Below the pieces are notes generated by a model that did no database searches, was not told where the DNA came from, and saw nothing but the letters and a program-made list of their open reading frames with translations. 64,000 bases of DNA from Photobacterium aphoticum. Lineage in GTDB: Bacteria; Pseudomonadota; Gammaproteobacteria; Enterobacterales; Vibrionaceae. Each line of letters starts with the position of its first letter. The first letter of the stretch is position 1. This document shows, in pieces, positions 39,102 through 48,693 of the stretch. The DNA lies in the NCBI RefSeq assembly GCF_001029435.1, contig NZ_LDOV01000001.1, positions 1 through 64,000 on the forward strand. The letters run 5' to 3'. A program made the position numbers and the translations under genes.

Positions 39102-39539
39102 TATATTGTACTCGTTTTTTTTCATGTGCTAGCGCACTAAGGGACGAGTTTTAATTGATGGTGCCGGACCCCAAGTCTGATCTGTCAATGCAACCTCACG
39201 GCTGGAATTCAGGGGTGCTTTATGGCAACACGTATCATCCAACTGTACCAAGATGATTAGATCTGAAACTGTACAGCTGGCTCACCGATTCACGCGGCGG
39301 TATCTGTCACACCAATAAAAAAAAGTCACTAAAGTGCACTAAAAAAACACTCCGAAGAATTTAACGTCTTACGCCACATGCTGCGTTATTCGTCAGAGCG
39401 GTATATTAAGTAGTCAAGTGGGTGTTATTCTGTTCACCCTGATAGCAAAGTAGGCACTTTTTCCTACCTTTGCATGCCAATCATAGCAGGGTGACTTTTT
39501 TGCGGCAATCTGCTTTGCATGCATGTTAGAATGAAACCC
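39102..39539. other. Divergent leader region between rne and rluC
   Basis: About 440 bp separate the two divergent starts. On the rne side, inverted repeats occur at 39234-39239/39252-39257 and close to the start codon (about 39125-39136). A long structured rne 5' leader is known in Escherichia coli, where RNase E cleaves its own mRNA; the same role here is inference. I see no gene in this stretch. Confidence 0.5.
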
Positions 39540-40484
39540 ATGAAAGATGATAAACCAAAAGTGCAATTCATCGAAATTACTGATGATATTGCAGGCCAGC
39601 GAATCGATAACTTTCTTCGCAATCGCCTAAAAAACGTACCAAAAAGCATGATTTACCGTATTTTGCGCAAAGGCGAAGTACGTGTGAATAAAAAACGAAT
39701 TAAACCAGAATACAAATTACAGGACGGCGATCTTGTTCGGGTTCCTCCGGTAACGGTACCGGAAAAAGAAGAACAAGCGCCGGTCAGTACCAAGCTTGAT
39801 AAAGTGGCAGTATTGGAGTCTTGCATTATTTATGAAGACGATCACATGCTGATCCTGAACAAGCCCTCTGGTACCGCTGTACACGGTGGCAGTGGCCTGA
39901 AGTTCGGTGCCATTGAAGCACTGCGTGCGCTACGCCCGGATGCGCGCTTCTTAGAGTTGGTGCACCGCATTGACCGCGACACATCAGGTATCCTGTTGGT
40001 AGCGAAGAAGCGTTCTGCACTGCGTAAGCTGCAAGAGCAGTTCCGTAATAAAACCGTACAGAAATACTACTTTGCTTTGGTGATGGGTGAGTGGAAGGCG
40101 AGCTGCAAGCAAGTCACCGCGCCACTGCTGAAAAACGAAGTGAACAGTATTGTTCGTGTGAACCCGAACGGTAAGCCGTCAGATACGCGCTTTAAAGTGT
40201 TGGAGCGTTTGGATCAGGCGACTTTGATTCAGGCGAGCCCGGTGACCGGTCGTACACACCAGATCCGCGTACATTGTCAGTATGCCGGCCACCCGATTGC
40301 ATGGGATGACCGCTATGGCGATCCACGTTTCGATGCGTTCACTAAGAAAGTAGGCTTGGATCGCTTGTTCCTGCATGCGGCGAACATCAAGTTCACCCAC
40401 CCAAGTACGGAAGAAGCGATGGACATCAGCGCGCCGATGGAAGCCAAACTGCAAAATGCGGTGGCGAAGTTGCGTAAAAGCTGA
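39540..40484 (+). CDS. rluC: 23S rRNA pseudouridine(955/2504/2580) synthase RluC
   Basis: RluC makes pseudouridines at positions 955, 2504 and 2580 of 23S rRNA. The 314-residue protein has an N-terminal S4 domain (about 14-75, AGQRIDNFLRNRLKNVPKS) and the RluA-type catalytic domain with HRIDRDTSG, whose Asp is the nucleophile (near 145), plus GRTHQIRVHCQYAGHPI. I chose the ATG at 39540 because it places GQRIDNF at the same distance from the start as in Escherichia coli RluC; in-frame ATGs at 39519 and 39531 remain possible. It is divergent from rne, as in enterobacteria. Confidence 0.95.
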   Translation: MKDDKPKVQFIEITDDIAGQRIDNFLRNRLKNVPKSMIYRILRKGEVRVNKKRIKPEYKLQDGDLVRVPPVTVPEKEEQAPVSTKLDKVAVLESCIIYEDDHMLILNKPSGTAVHGGSGLKFGAIEALRALRPDARFLELVHRIDRDTSGILLVAKKRSALRKLQEQFRNKTVQKYYFALVMGEWKASCKQVTAPLLKNEVNSIVRVNPNGKPSDTRFKVLERLDQATLIQASPVTGRTHQIRVHCQYAGHPIAWDDRYGDPRFDAFTKKVGLDRLFLHAANIKFTHPSTEEAMDISAPMEAKLQNAVAKLRKS

Positions 40485-40502
40485 GTCGATGATGACGTAT
40501 AG

Positions 40503-40543
40503 AAAAGCGGACATGGCGTAAAGGCGTCATGTCCGCTTTTTTT
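40503..40543. terminator. Bidirectional terminator between rluC and maf
   Basis: A perfect 13-bp stem (40503-40515 with 40528-40540) has a 12-nt loop and is followed by T residues on the right. A residues on the left make it usable by the convergent maf gene. Confidence 0.9.
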
Positions 40544-40579
40544 ATGTGAATAAAAGTGGCTATATCTCTGTGTAGAGAT

Positions 40580-41161
40580 TTAAAGTACCTGGCAGCCTTG
40601 TTTTTCTAACATTTCACGTAACGCAATTAACGGCAGGCCGATCAGTGTATTGGGATCGCGCCCTTCAAGGCGATCAAACAAGGCAATGCCCAATCCTTCA
40701 CACATAAAGCTGCCTGCACAGCCGAGCGGTTGTTCCCGTTCAACATAGTTGCGGATAGCCTCCGGCATTAATGTGCGAAAATGGACATGGAAGGGTTCAC
40801 AAATGACGTCTTCAGTGTCAGTCTTCGCGTTATACAGGCACAGGCCCGTATAGAAGGTGACCACTTGGCCACTGGCCGCTTCTAATTGTCGACAGGCGTT
40901 GTCGACCGTATGTGGCTTGCCAACGATTTGGCCGTTAATCACGCACACTTGGTCTGAACCAATGATCAAATGTTCAGGGTGGGCTGCGGCACAAGCACGC
41001 GCTTTACTTTCGGCTAAGCGTTTGACTAATTGTTCCGCCTGCTCATCGGGCAGGGGTGTTTCATCGGTATCCGGTTTCGCAGTGGTAAAGGGCAACTGCA
41101 GTTTTTGAAGCAGTGATTGACGAAATGGCGAGGTGGACGCCAGAAGAAGCGGTTGATTCAT
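40580..41161 (-). CDS. yceF: Maf family nucleotide pyrophosphatase (YceF)
   Basis: The 193-residue protein belongs to the Maf family of nucleoside triphosphate pyrophosphatases; the YceF branch prefers m7GTP in Escherichia coli. Marks are the start [17 protein letters not shown], the [18 protein letters not shown] loop with the catalytic Asp near residue 70, and the [15 protein letters not shown] segment. The ATG at 41161 (MNQPLLLAS) is the family start; the longer frame uses TTG. It is divergent from yceD, the conserved neighbour, which supports the YceF assignment over YhdE. Confidence 0.93.
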   Translation of the reverse strand: MNQPLLLASTSPFRQSLLQKLQLPFTTAKPDTDETPLPDEQAEQLVKRLAESKARACAAAHPEHLIIGSDQVCVINGQIVGKPHTVDNACRQLEAASGQVVTFYTGLCLYNAKTDTEDVICEPFHVHFRTLMPEAIRNYVEREQPLGCAGSFMCEGLGIALFDRLEGRDPNTLIGLPLIALREMLEKQGCQVL

Positions 41162-41485
41162 GAAATGTACCGGGTTGAACAAGGTTATGGTAGTCTACGC
41201 GCCCGTTAGGAAGATCGCTACGTTATAATGACTAGAGCGAACACGGTAGATTTGCCGTCTTCTGCGGCTGTACGGTGAGGTTTTCATCAGCTTTTGTGTG
41301 TTATTTGACCATTGTGTTCGCATGTCCGAATGCGTTGTGAGACAGGCAGATAACAGACAAAATGGTGGAAGTGACTTGATTGGTGGTTTCGTGACTAATC
41401 AAGTGCCTGTGAATTAGCTGAATGGTGTTAATTCACGCACATTTCCTTTGACTCAAACAGATTAGAAGGCTAATATTCGCGCCCT
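41162..41485. other. Divergent regulatory region between yceF and yceD
   Basis: This 324-bp stretch has no gene. It holds two inverted repeats with 8-bp arms: ACTTGATT/AATCAAGT at 41374-41381 and 41397-41404, and GTGAATTA/TAATTCAC at 41409-41416 and 41429-41436. The yceD promoter follows directly. Such stacked repeats just above a -35 element suggest regulator sites. Confidence 0.55.
41448..41476 (+). promoter_or_regulatory. Sigma-70 promoter of the yceD-rpmF-plsX-fab cluster
   Basis: The -35 TTGACT (41448-41453) and -10 TAATAT (41471-41476) are separated by exactly 17 bp. Transcription would start near 41483, only about three bases before the yceD ATG at 41486, so this promoter would make a nearly leaderless mRNA. 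Confidence 0.6.
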
Positions 41486-41998
41486 ATGCAAAAGGTAAAA
41501 TTGCCGCGTACGGTTGATCCGGTTCGCGCTGCTCAGAAAAAACTCGACTACGATGGCATCATCCAAGCCGATCTTCTTGAGCGTCTAGCCGAATCAACGC
41601 AGAGCGTAACACGTGATGCAAACGTCACCTTATCATTTGACTTAGACCAACGTCGCCTCGCTTTTGTGCGTGGTCACGCTGATGTTGAAGTGACTTTAAC
41701 CTGTCAGCGATGCCAGGAAGGATTTCAGCACGAATACAGTGTTGATTTCTGTTATAGTCCGCTCCTCAAACCAGAGGCCGCAGATGATTTTCCGGAAGCT
41801 TATGAGCCGGCTGACGTCGACGAAAATGGTGAGATCAATCTGATTCAAATTGTTGAAGATGAATTGATTCTGGACCTCCCACAAGTCGCTATGCATGATG
41901 AAGCTGACTGTAAAGCCAGTGGAAACATGACTTTTGGTGAGATCCCCGTTGCTGATGAGCGTCCGAACCCGTTTGCAGTATTGAAAAATCTAAAGTAA
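41486..41998 (+). CDS. yceD: Large-subunit rRNA accumulation protein YceD (DUF177)
   Basis: YceD is needed for normal accumulation of 23S rRNA and is almost always encoded next to rpmF. The 170-residue protein starts MQKVKLPRTVDPVRAAQKKLDY, has the conserved zinc-type CQRC near residue 74 and the acidic VEDELILDLPQVAMHD, and ends RPNPFAVLKNLK. The start is conserved with the Escherichia coli protein, yet no Shine-Dalgarno sequence precedes it. The rpmF gene follows after 24 bp, so the two are co-transcribed. Confidence 0.95.
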   Translation: MQKVKLPRTVDPVRAAQKKLDYDGIIQADLLERLAESTQSVTRDANVTLSFDLDQRRLAFVRGHADVEVTLTCQRCQEGFQHEYSVDFCYSPLLKPEAADDFPEAYEPADVDENGEINLIQIVEDELILDLPQVAMHDEADCKASGNMTFGEIPVADERPNPFAVLKNLK

Positions 41999-42022
41999 GT
42001 AATTTTAACAGGAGTAGGGTTA

Positions 42023-42193
42023 ATGGCCGTACAAAAGAGCAAAAAATCACGTTCAGCACGTGGTATGCGTCGTTCACACGATGCACTAACAACTGCAGCT
42101 GTATCTGTAGATTCTGCAAGTGGTGAAACTCACCTACGTCACCACGTAACTGCTGACGGTTTCTACCGTGGCCGTAAGGTTATCAACAAGTAA
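42023..42193 (+). CDS. rpmF: 50S ribosomal protein L32
   Basis: L32 is a small, basic protein of the large ribosomal subunit. The 56-residue frame begins [20 protein letters not shown] and ends YRGRKVINK, matching bacterial L32 in length and order. It uses the zinc-free form, as in Escherichia coli, with no CxxC pairs. AGGAG lies about ten bases before the ATG at 42023. It lies 24 bp after yceD and 9 bp before plsX, a conserved order that couples ribosome and lipid synthesis genes. Confidence 0.97.
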   Translation: MAVQKSKKSRSARGMRRSHDALTTAAVSVDSASGETHLRHHVTADGFYRGRKVINK

Positions 42194-42202
42194 GGTTGAG
42201 CC

Positions 42203-43228
42203 TTGAGTGGTCTAACCGTTGCACTTGATGCAATGGGCGGGGACTTCGGTCCTCAAGTAACAGTGCCTGCCTCCGTGCAGGCACTGTTGCAATTCCCAGA
42301 GCTCAAAATCATATATTTCGGTGATCAAAGTGCGATCACTGCTCAATTATCTCTCCTGAACCAATCGCACCACTCTCGTATCCGCATTGTCCACTGCGAG
42401 CATGTCATCGCAAACGATACCCGTCCGTCTCAGGCGTTACGTCGTAGTCAGGGCTCCTCAATGCGTGCCGCTATTGAAGCTGTTGCCCAAGGCGAAGCTG
42501 ACGCTTGTGTCAGCGCAGGCAATACTGGCGCACTCATGGCGTTATCCCGCTATATACTTAAGCAACTCCCAGGGGTGGATAGACCCGCACTGGTGTCGGC
42601 TATTCCCACGCAAACGCATAAGAAAACCTGGTTGCTTGATTTAGGCGCGAACGTCTCGTGTGATGCAGACACGTTATTCCAATTTGCCGTAATGGGTTCT
42701 GTTTTGGCTGAGCAATCGGCGGACACGCCGCCACGCGTTGCCTTGCTGAACATCGGCGAAGAAGAAATCAAAGGGAATGACCTGGTGAAACGGTGTGCAG
42801 AAATGCTGACCGACTCACCGGATATCCACTATATCGGCTACCTCGAAGGGGATCAGCTATACAGTGGCAAAGCGGATGTGATTGTGTGTGATGGTTTTGT
42901 CGGTAATGTCAGCCTGAAGACCAGTGAAGGGGTGGCTAACTTATTTATTGGCAACATCAAGAAAGCGATTTCTGACAACCCTTTAAAGCGGTTAGTGGCT
43001 AAATGGCTGTTTAGTGACCTATTCGACAGCCTAAAGCAACTGAACCCCGACCAGTATAATGGCGCGAGTCTGTTAGGATTGCGCGGTATTGTGGTGAAAA
43101 GCCATGGAAGTGCTGATATGACCGCCTTTGCCAATGCGATTGGTGAAGCGGTTCACGAGGTCAAACGGCAGATACCGACCAAAATCAGTGACCGTTTGGA
43201 AGAAGTCTTACTCGAGAGGCATTATTAG
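42203..43228 (+). CDS. plsX: Phosphate acyltransferase PlsX
   Basis: PlsX converts acyl-ACP to acyl-phosphate, which PlsY uses to start phospholipid synthesis. The 341-residue protein starts [23 protein letters not shown] and contains the family's [16 protein letters not shown] and [17 protein letters not shown]-type segments. The start is a TTG at 42203 with AAGG in the rpmF stop region about eight bases upstream. It lies between rpmF and fabH, 5 bp before the latter, so it is part of the yceD-fab transcript. Confidence 0.95.
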   Translation: MSGLTVALDAMGGDFGPQVTVPASVQALLQFPELKIIYFGDQSAITAQLSLLNQSHHSRIRIVHCEHVIANDTRPSQALRRSQGSSMRAAIEAVAQGEADACVSAGNTGALMALSRYILKQLPGVDRPALVSAIPTQTHKKTWLLDLGANVSCDADTLFQFAVMGSVLAEQSADTPPRVALLNIGEEEIKGNDLVKRCAEMLTDSPDIHYIGYLEGDQLYSGKADVIVCDGFVGNVSLKTSEGVANLFIGNIKKAISDNPLKRLVAKWLFSDLFDSLKQLNPDQYNGASLLGLRGIVVKSHGSADMTAFANAIGEAVHEVKRQIPTKISDRLEEVLLERHY

Positions 43229-43233
43229 TCTTC

Positions 43234-44190
43234 ATGTATAGCAAAATTTTAGGTACTGGCAGCTACCTGCCGGAACAAGTCCGTTCTAATGCCGACTTAG
43301 AACAAATGGTTGAAACCAGTGACGAGTGGATTGTTGCCCGTACTGGTATTCGTGAGCGCCGTATTGCGTCTGCCGATGAAACAGTAGCCGTTATGGGTTA
43401 CCAGGCTGCGTTAAACGCCATTGATATGGCGGGCATTAATAAAGAAGACATCGACCTGATCATCGTGGCGACCACCAGTGCGAGTCATGGCTTCCCGTCT
43501 GCAGCGTGTCAGGTACAAGGCATGTTGGATATCAAAGGCTGTCCGGCGTTTGATTTGGCGGCAGCATGTTCTGGTTTTGTGTACGCCCTGAGCGTGGCAG
43601 ACCAGCACATTAAAACCGGCATGGCGAAAAACGTGTTGGTGATCGGTGCAGATGCGCTGTCTCACAAGTGTGATCCGGAAGATCGTTCAACGATCATCCT
43701 GTTCGGTGATGCAGCCGGTGCCGTGGTACTGGGCGCGAGCGAAGAGCCGGGGATCATTTCTACCCACCTGCACGCAGACGGTCACTTCGGTGGCTTGCTC
43801 AGCCTTGCTGTGCCAGACCACGGTCAGGACTTCAGTGCAGATAAGTGGTTGTACATGGCGGGTAACGAAGTGTTCAAAGTGGCGGTAACGCAACTATCGA
43901 ACCTGGTAAAAGATACCCTGACAGCCAATAACATGGATAAATCTGAGCTGGATTGGCTGGTGCCTCACCAAGCGAATATGCGCATTATTAAAGCGACAGC
44001 GAAGAAATTGTCGATGTCGATGGATCAAGTGGTTGTGACCCTTGATCGTCACGGTAATACCTCAGCGGCAACCGTACCGACAGCATTGGATGAAGCGGTA
44101 CGTGATGGTCGTATTCAGCGTGGTCAAACCTTGCTACTTGAAGCATTTGGTGGCGGTTTCACGTGGGGCTCTGCGTTAGTGAAGTTCTAA
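43234..44190 (+). CDS. fabH: Beta-ketoacyl-ACP synthase III
   Basis: FabH condenses acetyl-CoA with malonyl-ACP to begin each fatty-acid chain. The 318-residue protein has the catalytic Cys in [13 protein letters not shown] (near 112), the His in [11 protein letters not shown] (near 244) and the Asn in [11 protein letters not shown] (near 274). Its size matches Escherichia coli FabH. The ATG at 43234 follows plsX by 5 bp, so translation is probably coupled. A 137-bp gap with inverted repeats separates it from fabD. Confidence 0.96.
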   Translation: MYSKILGTGSYLPEQVRSNADLEQMVETSDEWIVARTGIRERRIASADETVAVMGYQAALNAIDMAGINKEDIDLIIVATTSASHGFPSAACQVQGMLDIKGCPAFDLAAACSGFVYALSVADQHIKTGMAKNVLVIGADALSHKCDPEDRSTIILFGDAAGAVVLGASEEPGIISTHLHADGHFGGLLSLAVPDHGQDFSADKWLYMAGNEVFKVAVTQLSNLVKDTLTANNMDKSELDWLVPHQANMRIIKATAKKLSMSMDQVVVTLDRHGNTSAATVPTALDEAVRDGRIQRGQTLLLEAFGGGFTWGSALVKF

Positions 44191-44216
44191 CACGGGCGAT
44201 GGAATAACATTTTTTG

Positions 44217-44276
44217 GGGCTGCCAGAAGGCGTTGTGGTTATGTTGTTAAACCGGTAACGGCAAGGCCAGGGCAGC
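44217..44276. other. Inverted repeat in the fabH-fabD gap
   Basis: GCTGCC (44219-44224) and GGCAGC (44271-44276) can pair around a 46-nt interval that itself contains GGTT/AACC. No T-tract follows. It may shape the mRNA before fabD, but the role is unproven. Confidence 0.35.
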
Positions 44277-44327
44277 ACCGCTATGACACTGCGTAAATCG
44301 CGCAGTCACAATAATAAGGATTCTCGA

Positions 44328-45251
44328 ATGTCTAAGTTCGCGATTGTATTCCCAGGTCAGGGTTCTCAAACTGTTGGTATGTTGGCTGAGCTGGCTGAAC
44401 AGTTTGATGTGGTTAAGCAGACGTTTGCTGAAGCATCGGATGCACTGGGTTACGACCTATGGGCGTTGGTACAAAACGGCCCGGCAGAAGATTTGAACCA
44501 AACACACCGCACACAGCCTGCACTACTGACATCTTCAGTAGCGATCTGGCGTGTATGGCAAGAGCAGGGCGGTGCACAGCCAACCTTGCTTGCTGGTCAC
44601 AGCCTGGGTGAATACTCTGCACTGGTTTGTGCAGGTGTGATTGACTTTAAAGCAGCCGTGAAATTGGTTGAGCTACGTGGCCAGCTAATGCAAGAAGCGG
44701 TTCCTGCTGGCGTAGGTGCAATGTCTGCGATCATCGGTCTAGACAACGACGCGATTGCGAAGGCATGTGAAGAAGCCGCACAAGATCAAGTATGTTCACC
44801 AGTGAACTTTAACTCGCCAGGTCAGGTTGTGATCGCGGGTAATAAAGAAGCGGTTGAGCGTGCGAACGTACTGTGTAAAGAAGCAGGTGCGAAACGTGCG
44901 CTACCACTCCCTGTTTCTGTACCGTCACACTGTGCACTGATGAAGCCAGCGGCTGAGAAATTGGCGGTTGCGCTAGAAGCGATTGAATTCACTGCGCCTT
45001 CTCTTCCAGTGATCAATAACGCAGACGTTGCGACAGAAACTGATCCTGCAGCGATTAAAGCTGCGCTTGTTAAGCAACTTTACAGCCCAGTACGTTGGAC
45101 AGAATCTGTTGAGCGCATGGCGGGTAAAGGTATCGAATCTCTGCTTGAGTTCGGTCCTGGTAAAGTACTGACTGGCCTGACAAAACGTATCGAGCGTTCA
45201 CTAGGCGGTTCAGCTGTGAACGACATCGCAAGCCTTGAAGCGGCGAAGTAA
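44328..45251 (+). CDS. fabD: Malonyl-CoA:ACP transacylase
   Basis: FabD loads malonate from malonyl-CoA onto acyl carrier protein. The 307-residue protein has the FPGQGSQTVGM start, the nucleophile Ser in AGHSLGEYSAL near residue 92 and the catalytic His in VSVPSHCALM near 200. The ATG at 44328 is chosen because AAGGA lies seven bases upstream and MSKFAIVFPGQG is the family start; the frame open from 44283 lacks such a site. It is followed by fabG after 30 bp. Confidence 0.96.
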   Translation: MSKFAIVFPGQGSQTVGMLAELAEQFDVVKQTFAEASDALGYDLWALVQNGPAEDLNQTHRTQPALLTSSVAIWRVWQEQGGAQPTLLAGHSLGEYSALVCAGVIDFKAAVKLVELRGQLMQEAVPAGVGAMSAIIGLDNDAIAKACEEAAQDQVCSPVNFNSPGQVVIAGNKEAVERANVLCKEAGAKRALPLPVSVPSHCALMKPAAEKLAVALEAIEFTAPSLPVINNADVATETDPAAIKAALVKQLYSPVRWTESVERMAGKGIESLLEFGPGKVLTGLTKRIERSLGGSAVNDIASLEAAK

Positions 45252-45281
45252 GTCTGAATAATTATTCAACGAGGATTAACA

Positions 45282-46016
45282 ATGAGCCTGGAAGGTAAAA
45301 TTGCCCTAGTAACGGGTGCAAGCCGTGGTATCGGCCGTGCGATCGCTGAAATTTTGGTTGAGCGTGGCGCAACGGTAATCGGTACTGCGACCTCTGAAAG
45401 CGGTGCAGAAGCGATCAGCGCGTACTTGGGTGACAAGGGTAAAGGTCTGGCACTGAACGTGACCTCACCGGAGTCAATTGAAGCCGTACTGAAGCAGATC
45501 AAAGAAGAATTCGGTGATATCGATATTCTGGTGAACAACGCGGGTATTACGCGTGATAACCTGCTGATGCGTATGAAAGACGACGAATGGCAAGACATCA
45601 TGGATACTAACCTGACGTCGATTTTCCGTCTGTCTAAAGCGGTACTTCGTTCTATGATGAAGAAGCGCTACGGCCGTATCATCAGCATCGGTTCTGTTGT
45701 CGGTACCATGGGTAATGCGGGTCAGACGAACTACGCAGCAGCAAAAGCTGGCCTATTGGGCTTCACCAAATCGATGGCGCGTGAAGTGGCATCGCGTGGT
45801 ATTACTGTTAACGCAGTGGCACCAGGTTTCATTGAAACAGACATGACCAAAGCGCTGAATGATGATCAGCGTGCGGCAACATTGGCAAATGTGCCAGCAG
45901 GTCGTCTTGGCGATCCGCGTGAAATTGCAGCAGCTGTTGCATTTTTAGCCTCTGATGATGCGGGTTATGTAACCGGCGAAACCTTGCATGTTAACGGCGG
46001 CATGTACATGATTTAA
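45282..46016 (+). CDS. fabG: 3-oxoacyl-ACP reductase
   Basis: FabG reduces beta-ketoacyl-ACP with NADPH in each elongation round. The 244-residue SDR has TGASRGIGRAIAE at 12-24, NNAGITRDNLLMRMKDDEW around 86, the catalytic SIGSVVGTMGNAGQTNYAAAK region with Ser138 and YAAAK, and the C-terminal GETLHVNGGMYMI. The length equals that of the Escherichia coli enzyme. GAGGATTAAC lies just before the ATG at 45282. It is in the fabHDG-acpP-fabF order typical of gammaproteobacteria. Confidence 0.97.
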   Translation: MSLEGKIALVTGASRGIGRAIAEILVERGATVIGTATSESGAEAISAYLGDKGKGLALNVTSPESIEAVLKQIKEEFGDIDILVNNAGITRDNLLMRMKDDEWQDIMDTNLTSIFRLSKAVLRSMMKKRYGRIISIGSVVGTMGNAGQTNYAAAKAGLLGFTKSMAREVASRGITVNAVAPGFIETDMTKALNDDQRAATLANVPAGRLGDPREIAAAVAFLASDDAGYVTGETLHVNGGMYMI

Positions 46017-46045
46017 GCAAAAATGTTGCATATCTTGATGATGCA

Positions 46046-46088
46046 GGTCAAACTCAACTTGTTTTCACTGAAAATCGTGGTTTGACCA
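46046..46088. promoter_or_regulatory. FadR-like site and inverted repeat upstream of acpP
   Basis: TGGTTTGACCA at 46078-46088 matches the core of the FadR operator (TGGTCNGACCA) with one mismatch. It is also the right arm of an 8-bp inverted repeat GGTCAAAC/GTTTGACC (46046-46053 and 46080-46087). FadR is known to activate fatty-acid synthesis genes in Escherichia coli; action here is inference. Confidence 0.45.
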
Positions 46089-46173
46089 GCGTCTTGAGTA
46101 TTGCAACTTTTGCAGTATTGAATAAACTACAGCAAATCGCATTAGCGAATTCTTGTTTTAAGGAAATAGATTA

Positions 46174-46410
46174 ATGAGCAACATCGAAGAACGCGTAAAA
46201 AAAATCATTATTGAGCAACTAGGCGTAGACGAAGCAGAAGTTAAAAACGAAGCTTCTTTTGTTGACGATCTAGGCGCTGACTCTCTAGATACTGTTGAAC
46301 TAGTAATGGCTCTTGAAGAAGAATTCGACACTGAGATTCCTGACGAAGAAGCTGAAAAAATTACTACAGTTCAAGCTGCGATCGACTACGTTGTTGGCGC
46401 ATCTGAGTAA
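46174..46410 (+). CDS. acpP: Acyl carrier protein
   Basis: AcpP carries growing acyl chains on its 4'-phosphopantetheine arm. The 78-residue acidic protein has the modification site Ser in [18 protein letters not shown] (near residue 37) and the usual four-helix pattern beginning [27 protein letters not shown] lies upstream of the ATG at 46174. A hairpin terminator follows, so acpP can be made in excess over fabF, as in other bacteria. Confidence 0.98.
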   Translation: MSNIEERVKKIIIEQLGVDEAEVKNEASFVDDLGADSLDTVELVMALEEEFDTEIPDEEAEKITTVQAAIDYVVGASE

Positions 46411-46426
46411 TTAAAAGAACTCCCTC

Positions 46427-46460
46427 CAGGCGGTCACCATGACCGCCTGATTTTATTTAC
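46427..46460 (+). terminator. Terminator between acpP and fabF
   Basis: A perfect 10-bp stem (46427-46436 with 46440-46449) has a 3-nt loop and is followed by ATTTTATTT. It is probably partial, since fabF needs read-through or its own promoter. Confidence 0.8.
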
Positions 46461-46498
46461 AATCCCTGTTTTATCCCTCATTTCCGGAGAAATTAATC

Positions 46499-47737
46499 GT
46501 GTCTAAGCGTCGCGTAGTTGTTACTGGCATGGGTATGCTGTCACCGGTAGGTAATTCTGTTGAATCATCTTGGAAAGCCCTATTAGCCGGGACGAGCGGT
46601 ATCCGCACTATTGAACATTTTGATGCTAGCGCTTTTGCTACTCGTTTCGCAGGTATGATCAATGATTTTAACTGTGAAGAGTACATGTCTAAGAAAGATG
46701 CTCGTAAAATGGATTTGTTTATCCAATACGGTATCGCAGCGGGCATTCAAGCATTAAAAGACTCTGGTATTGAAATTACAGAAGAAAACGCGAGCCGTGT
46801 AGGTGTTGCAATTGGTTCTGGTATCGGTGGTCTAGGCCTTATCGAAGCGAACCATGAAGCCCTAATGGAAAAAGGTCCGCGTAAAATCAGCCCATTCTTT
46901 GTGCCTTCTACTATCGTGAACATGATCGCAGGTCACCTGTCTATCATGCACGGTCTACGTGGTCCAAACATCGCTATCTCTACCGCGTGTACAACTGGCC
47001 TTCATAACATTGGCCATGCAGCACGCATGATCGCATACGGCGATGCAGACGCTATGCTAGCGGGTGGTGCGGAAAAAGCATCAACACCACTAGGCATGGG
47101 TGGCTTTGCAGCAGCGAAAGCCCTGTCTACACGTAACGATGATCCACAAGCAGCATCACGTCCATGGGACAAAGATCGTGACGGTTTCGTTCTAGGTGAC
47201 GGTGCCGGTATGATGATGCTGGAAGAATACGAACACGCGAAAGCACGTGGTGCGAAAATCTACGCAGAGCTTGTTGGCTTTGGTATGAGTGGCGATGCTT
47301 ACCACATGACGTCACCATCAGCTGACGGTTCAGGCGGTGCATTGGCGATGGAAGCGGCTATCCGTGATGCGGGTATCAACGCTGACCAAATCGGCTACAT
47401 CAACGCCCACGGTACGTCTACCCCTGCGGGTGACGTGGCTGAAACCCTTGGCATCAAGCGTGCTATGGGTGCAGCAGCAGATAAAGTGATGGTATCTTCA
47501 ACTAAATCAATGACTGGTCACCTATTGGGTGCAGCCGGTTCTGTTGAATCAATCATCTCTGTAATGTCTCTTGTTGATCAGGCAGTTCCGCCAACAATCA
47601 ACCTAGACAACCCAGATGAAGGCTGTGACCTGGATTACGTACCAGGTGAAGCTCGCCAGGTTAACCTTGAGTACGCACTGTGTAACTCATTCGGTTTCGG
47701 CGGCACGAACGGTTCTCTACTGTTCAAAAAAATCTAA
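46499..47737 (+). CDS. fabF: Beta-ketoacyl-ACP synthase II
   Basis: FabF elongates acyl chains by condensing acyl-ACP with malonyl-ACP, and converts palmitoleate to cis-vaccenate. The 412-residue protein has the catalytic Cys in [14 protein letters not shown] (near 164) and the two His residues in [11 protein letters not shown] (near 304) and [13 protein letters not shown] (near 340). The start is a GTG at 46499, [12 protein letters not shown], with GGAGAAA upstream. Codon use is of the highly expressed type. It ends the fatty-acid cluster and has a strong terminator. Confidence 0.97.
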   Translation: MSKRRVVVTGMGMLSPVGNSVESSWKALLAGTSGIRTIEHFDASAFATRFAGMINDFNCEEYMSKKDARKMDLFIQYGIAAGIQALKDSGIEITEENASRVGVAIGSGIGGLGLIEANHEALMEKGPRKISPFFVPSTIVNMIAGHLSIMHGLRGPNIAISTACTTGLHNIGHAARMIAYGDADAMLAGGAEKASTPLGMGGFAAAKALSTRNDDPQAASRPWDKDRDGFVLGDGAGMMMLEEYEHAKARGAKIYAELVGFGMSGDAYHMTSPSADGSGGALAMEAAIRDAGINADQIGYINAHGTSTPAGDVAETLGIKRAMGAAADKVMVSSTKSMTGHLLGAAGSVESIISVMSLVDQAVPPTINLDNPDEGCDLDYVPGEARQVNLEYALCNSFGFGGTNGSLLFKKI

Positions 47738-47781
47738 TGGATAACCGGTTGTCATAATTTTTATGTGACCTGTTATGATAG

Positions 47782-47816
47782 ACGGCCCAGCGCATTGCGT
47801 TGGGCCGTTTTTTTAT
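47782..47816 (+). terminator. Terminator of fabF
   Basis: Stem 47782-47789 with 47801-47808, extended inward by CGC/GCG, is followed by a T-run. It ends the fab cluster 45 bp after fabF. Confidence 0.92.
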
Positions 47817-47865
47817 CTCTGCATATCGCGAACAGGTGTGCAGGGGCTTGTGTATTGGGTGGTGG

Positions 47866-48693
47866 ATGATCCTAATTAATGGTGTGAATGCCTCGTCGGT
47901 CGCCGTGACTGATCGAGCGATGCAATATGGGGACGGCTGTTTCACCACCATGCTGGTGGAGCAGGGCATGATTCGATTATGGCCATTCCATTTGGCGCGC
48001 TTGCAAACCGCACTGGAACGGCTAGCGATCGCCGCGCCGGATTGGCCGGCATTAACGGATACCGTGCACCAGCTGGCGGCAGATTTGTGCGCCACCAGTG
48101 CTGCGCCAAAGAAAGCGGGGATCAAAATTCTGATCAGCCGTGGTAGCGGCGGGCGAGGATACAGCCCGACTGGCTGCAGTGACACGCAAGTGGTGATTTC
48201 GACCTTTGCCTGGCCTATCCATTATACTCAGTGGCAACAAAACGGCATTGCACTGGGTGTTTGTCAGCAGCAACTGGCGAAGGCCCCTATGTTGGCCGGG
48301 TTGAAGCATCTGAACCGGTTAGAGCAGGTGATGCTCAAGCGTGAAGTGGAAGCGCAAGGCTGGCTGGACGCTCTGGTGTGCGATGTTGACGGTCAGGTGA
48401 TTGAAACGGTCGCTTCTAACCTGTTTTGGCGCCAAGGCGATCAGGTTTTTACCCCTGAACTGACAATGTCGGGAGTGGAAGGAGTGATGCGTCGGCATGT
48501 TATCGAATTGCTGGAGGCAATGGGGTATCATACGCGGTTGGTCAACGCGCCCATTGCGTCCGTACTTGCGGCCGATGAAGTGTTTATAACCAATGCCTTG
48601 ATGGCGCTGGTGCCGATTAATGAAATTCATGGAGTTACGTTTACCGAGCGACACATGCTCAGTGAACTGAATAAGAGGTTGTATACGTGCTAA
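47866..48693 (+). CDS. pabC: Aminodeoxychorismate lyase
   Basis: PabC is the pyridoxal-phosphate enzyme that splits 4-amino-4-deoxychorismate into p-aminobenzoate and pyruvate for folate synthesis. The 275-residue class IV protein starts MILINGVNASSVAVTDRAMQ, close to the Escherichia coli start, and has YGDGCFTT, the PLP lysine in LKHLNRLEQV near 160 and TVASNLFW. The ATG at 47866 is preferred because the upstream frame crosses the fabF terminator. Its stop overlaps the mltG start by 7 bp, so pabC-mltG-tmk-holB form a tight operon. Confidence 0.94.
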   Translation: MILINGVNASSVAVTDRAMQYGDGCFTTMLVEQGMIRLWPFHLARLQTALERLAIAAPDWPALTDTVHQLAADLCATSAAPKKAGIKILISRGSGGRGYSPTGCSDTQVVISTFAWPIHYTQWQQNGIALGVCQQQLAKAPMLAGLKHLNRLEQVMLKREVEAQGWLDALVCDVDGQVIETVASNLFWRQGDQVFTPELTMSGVEGVMRRHVIELLEAMGYHTRLVNAPIASVLAADEVFITNALMALVPINEIHGVTFTERHMLSELNKRLYTC

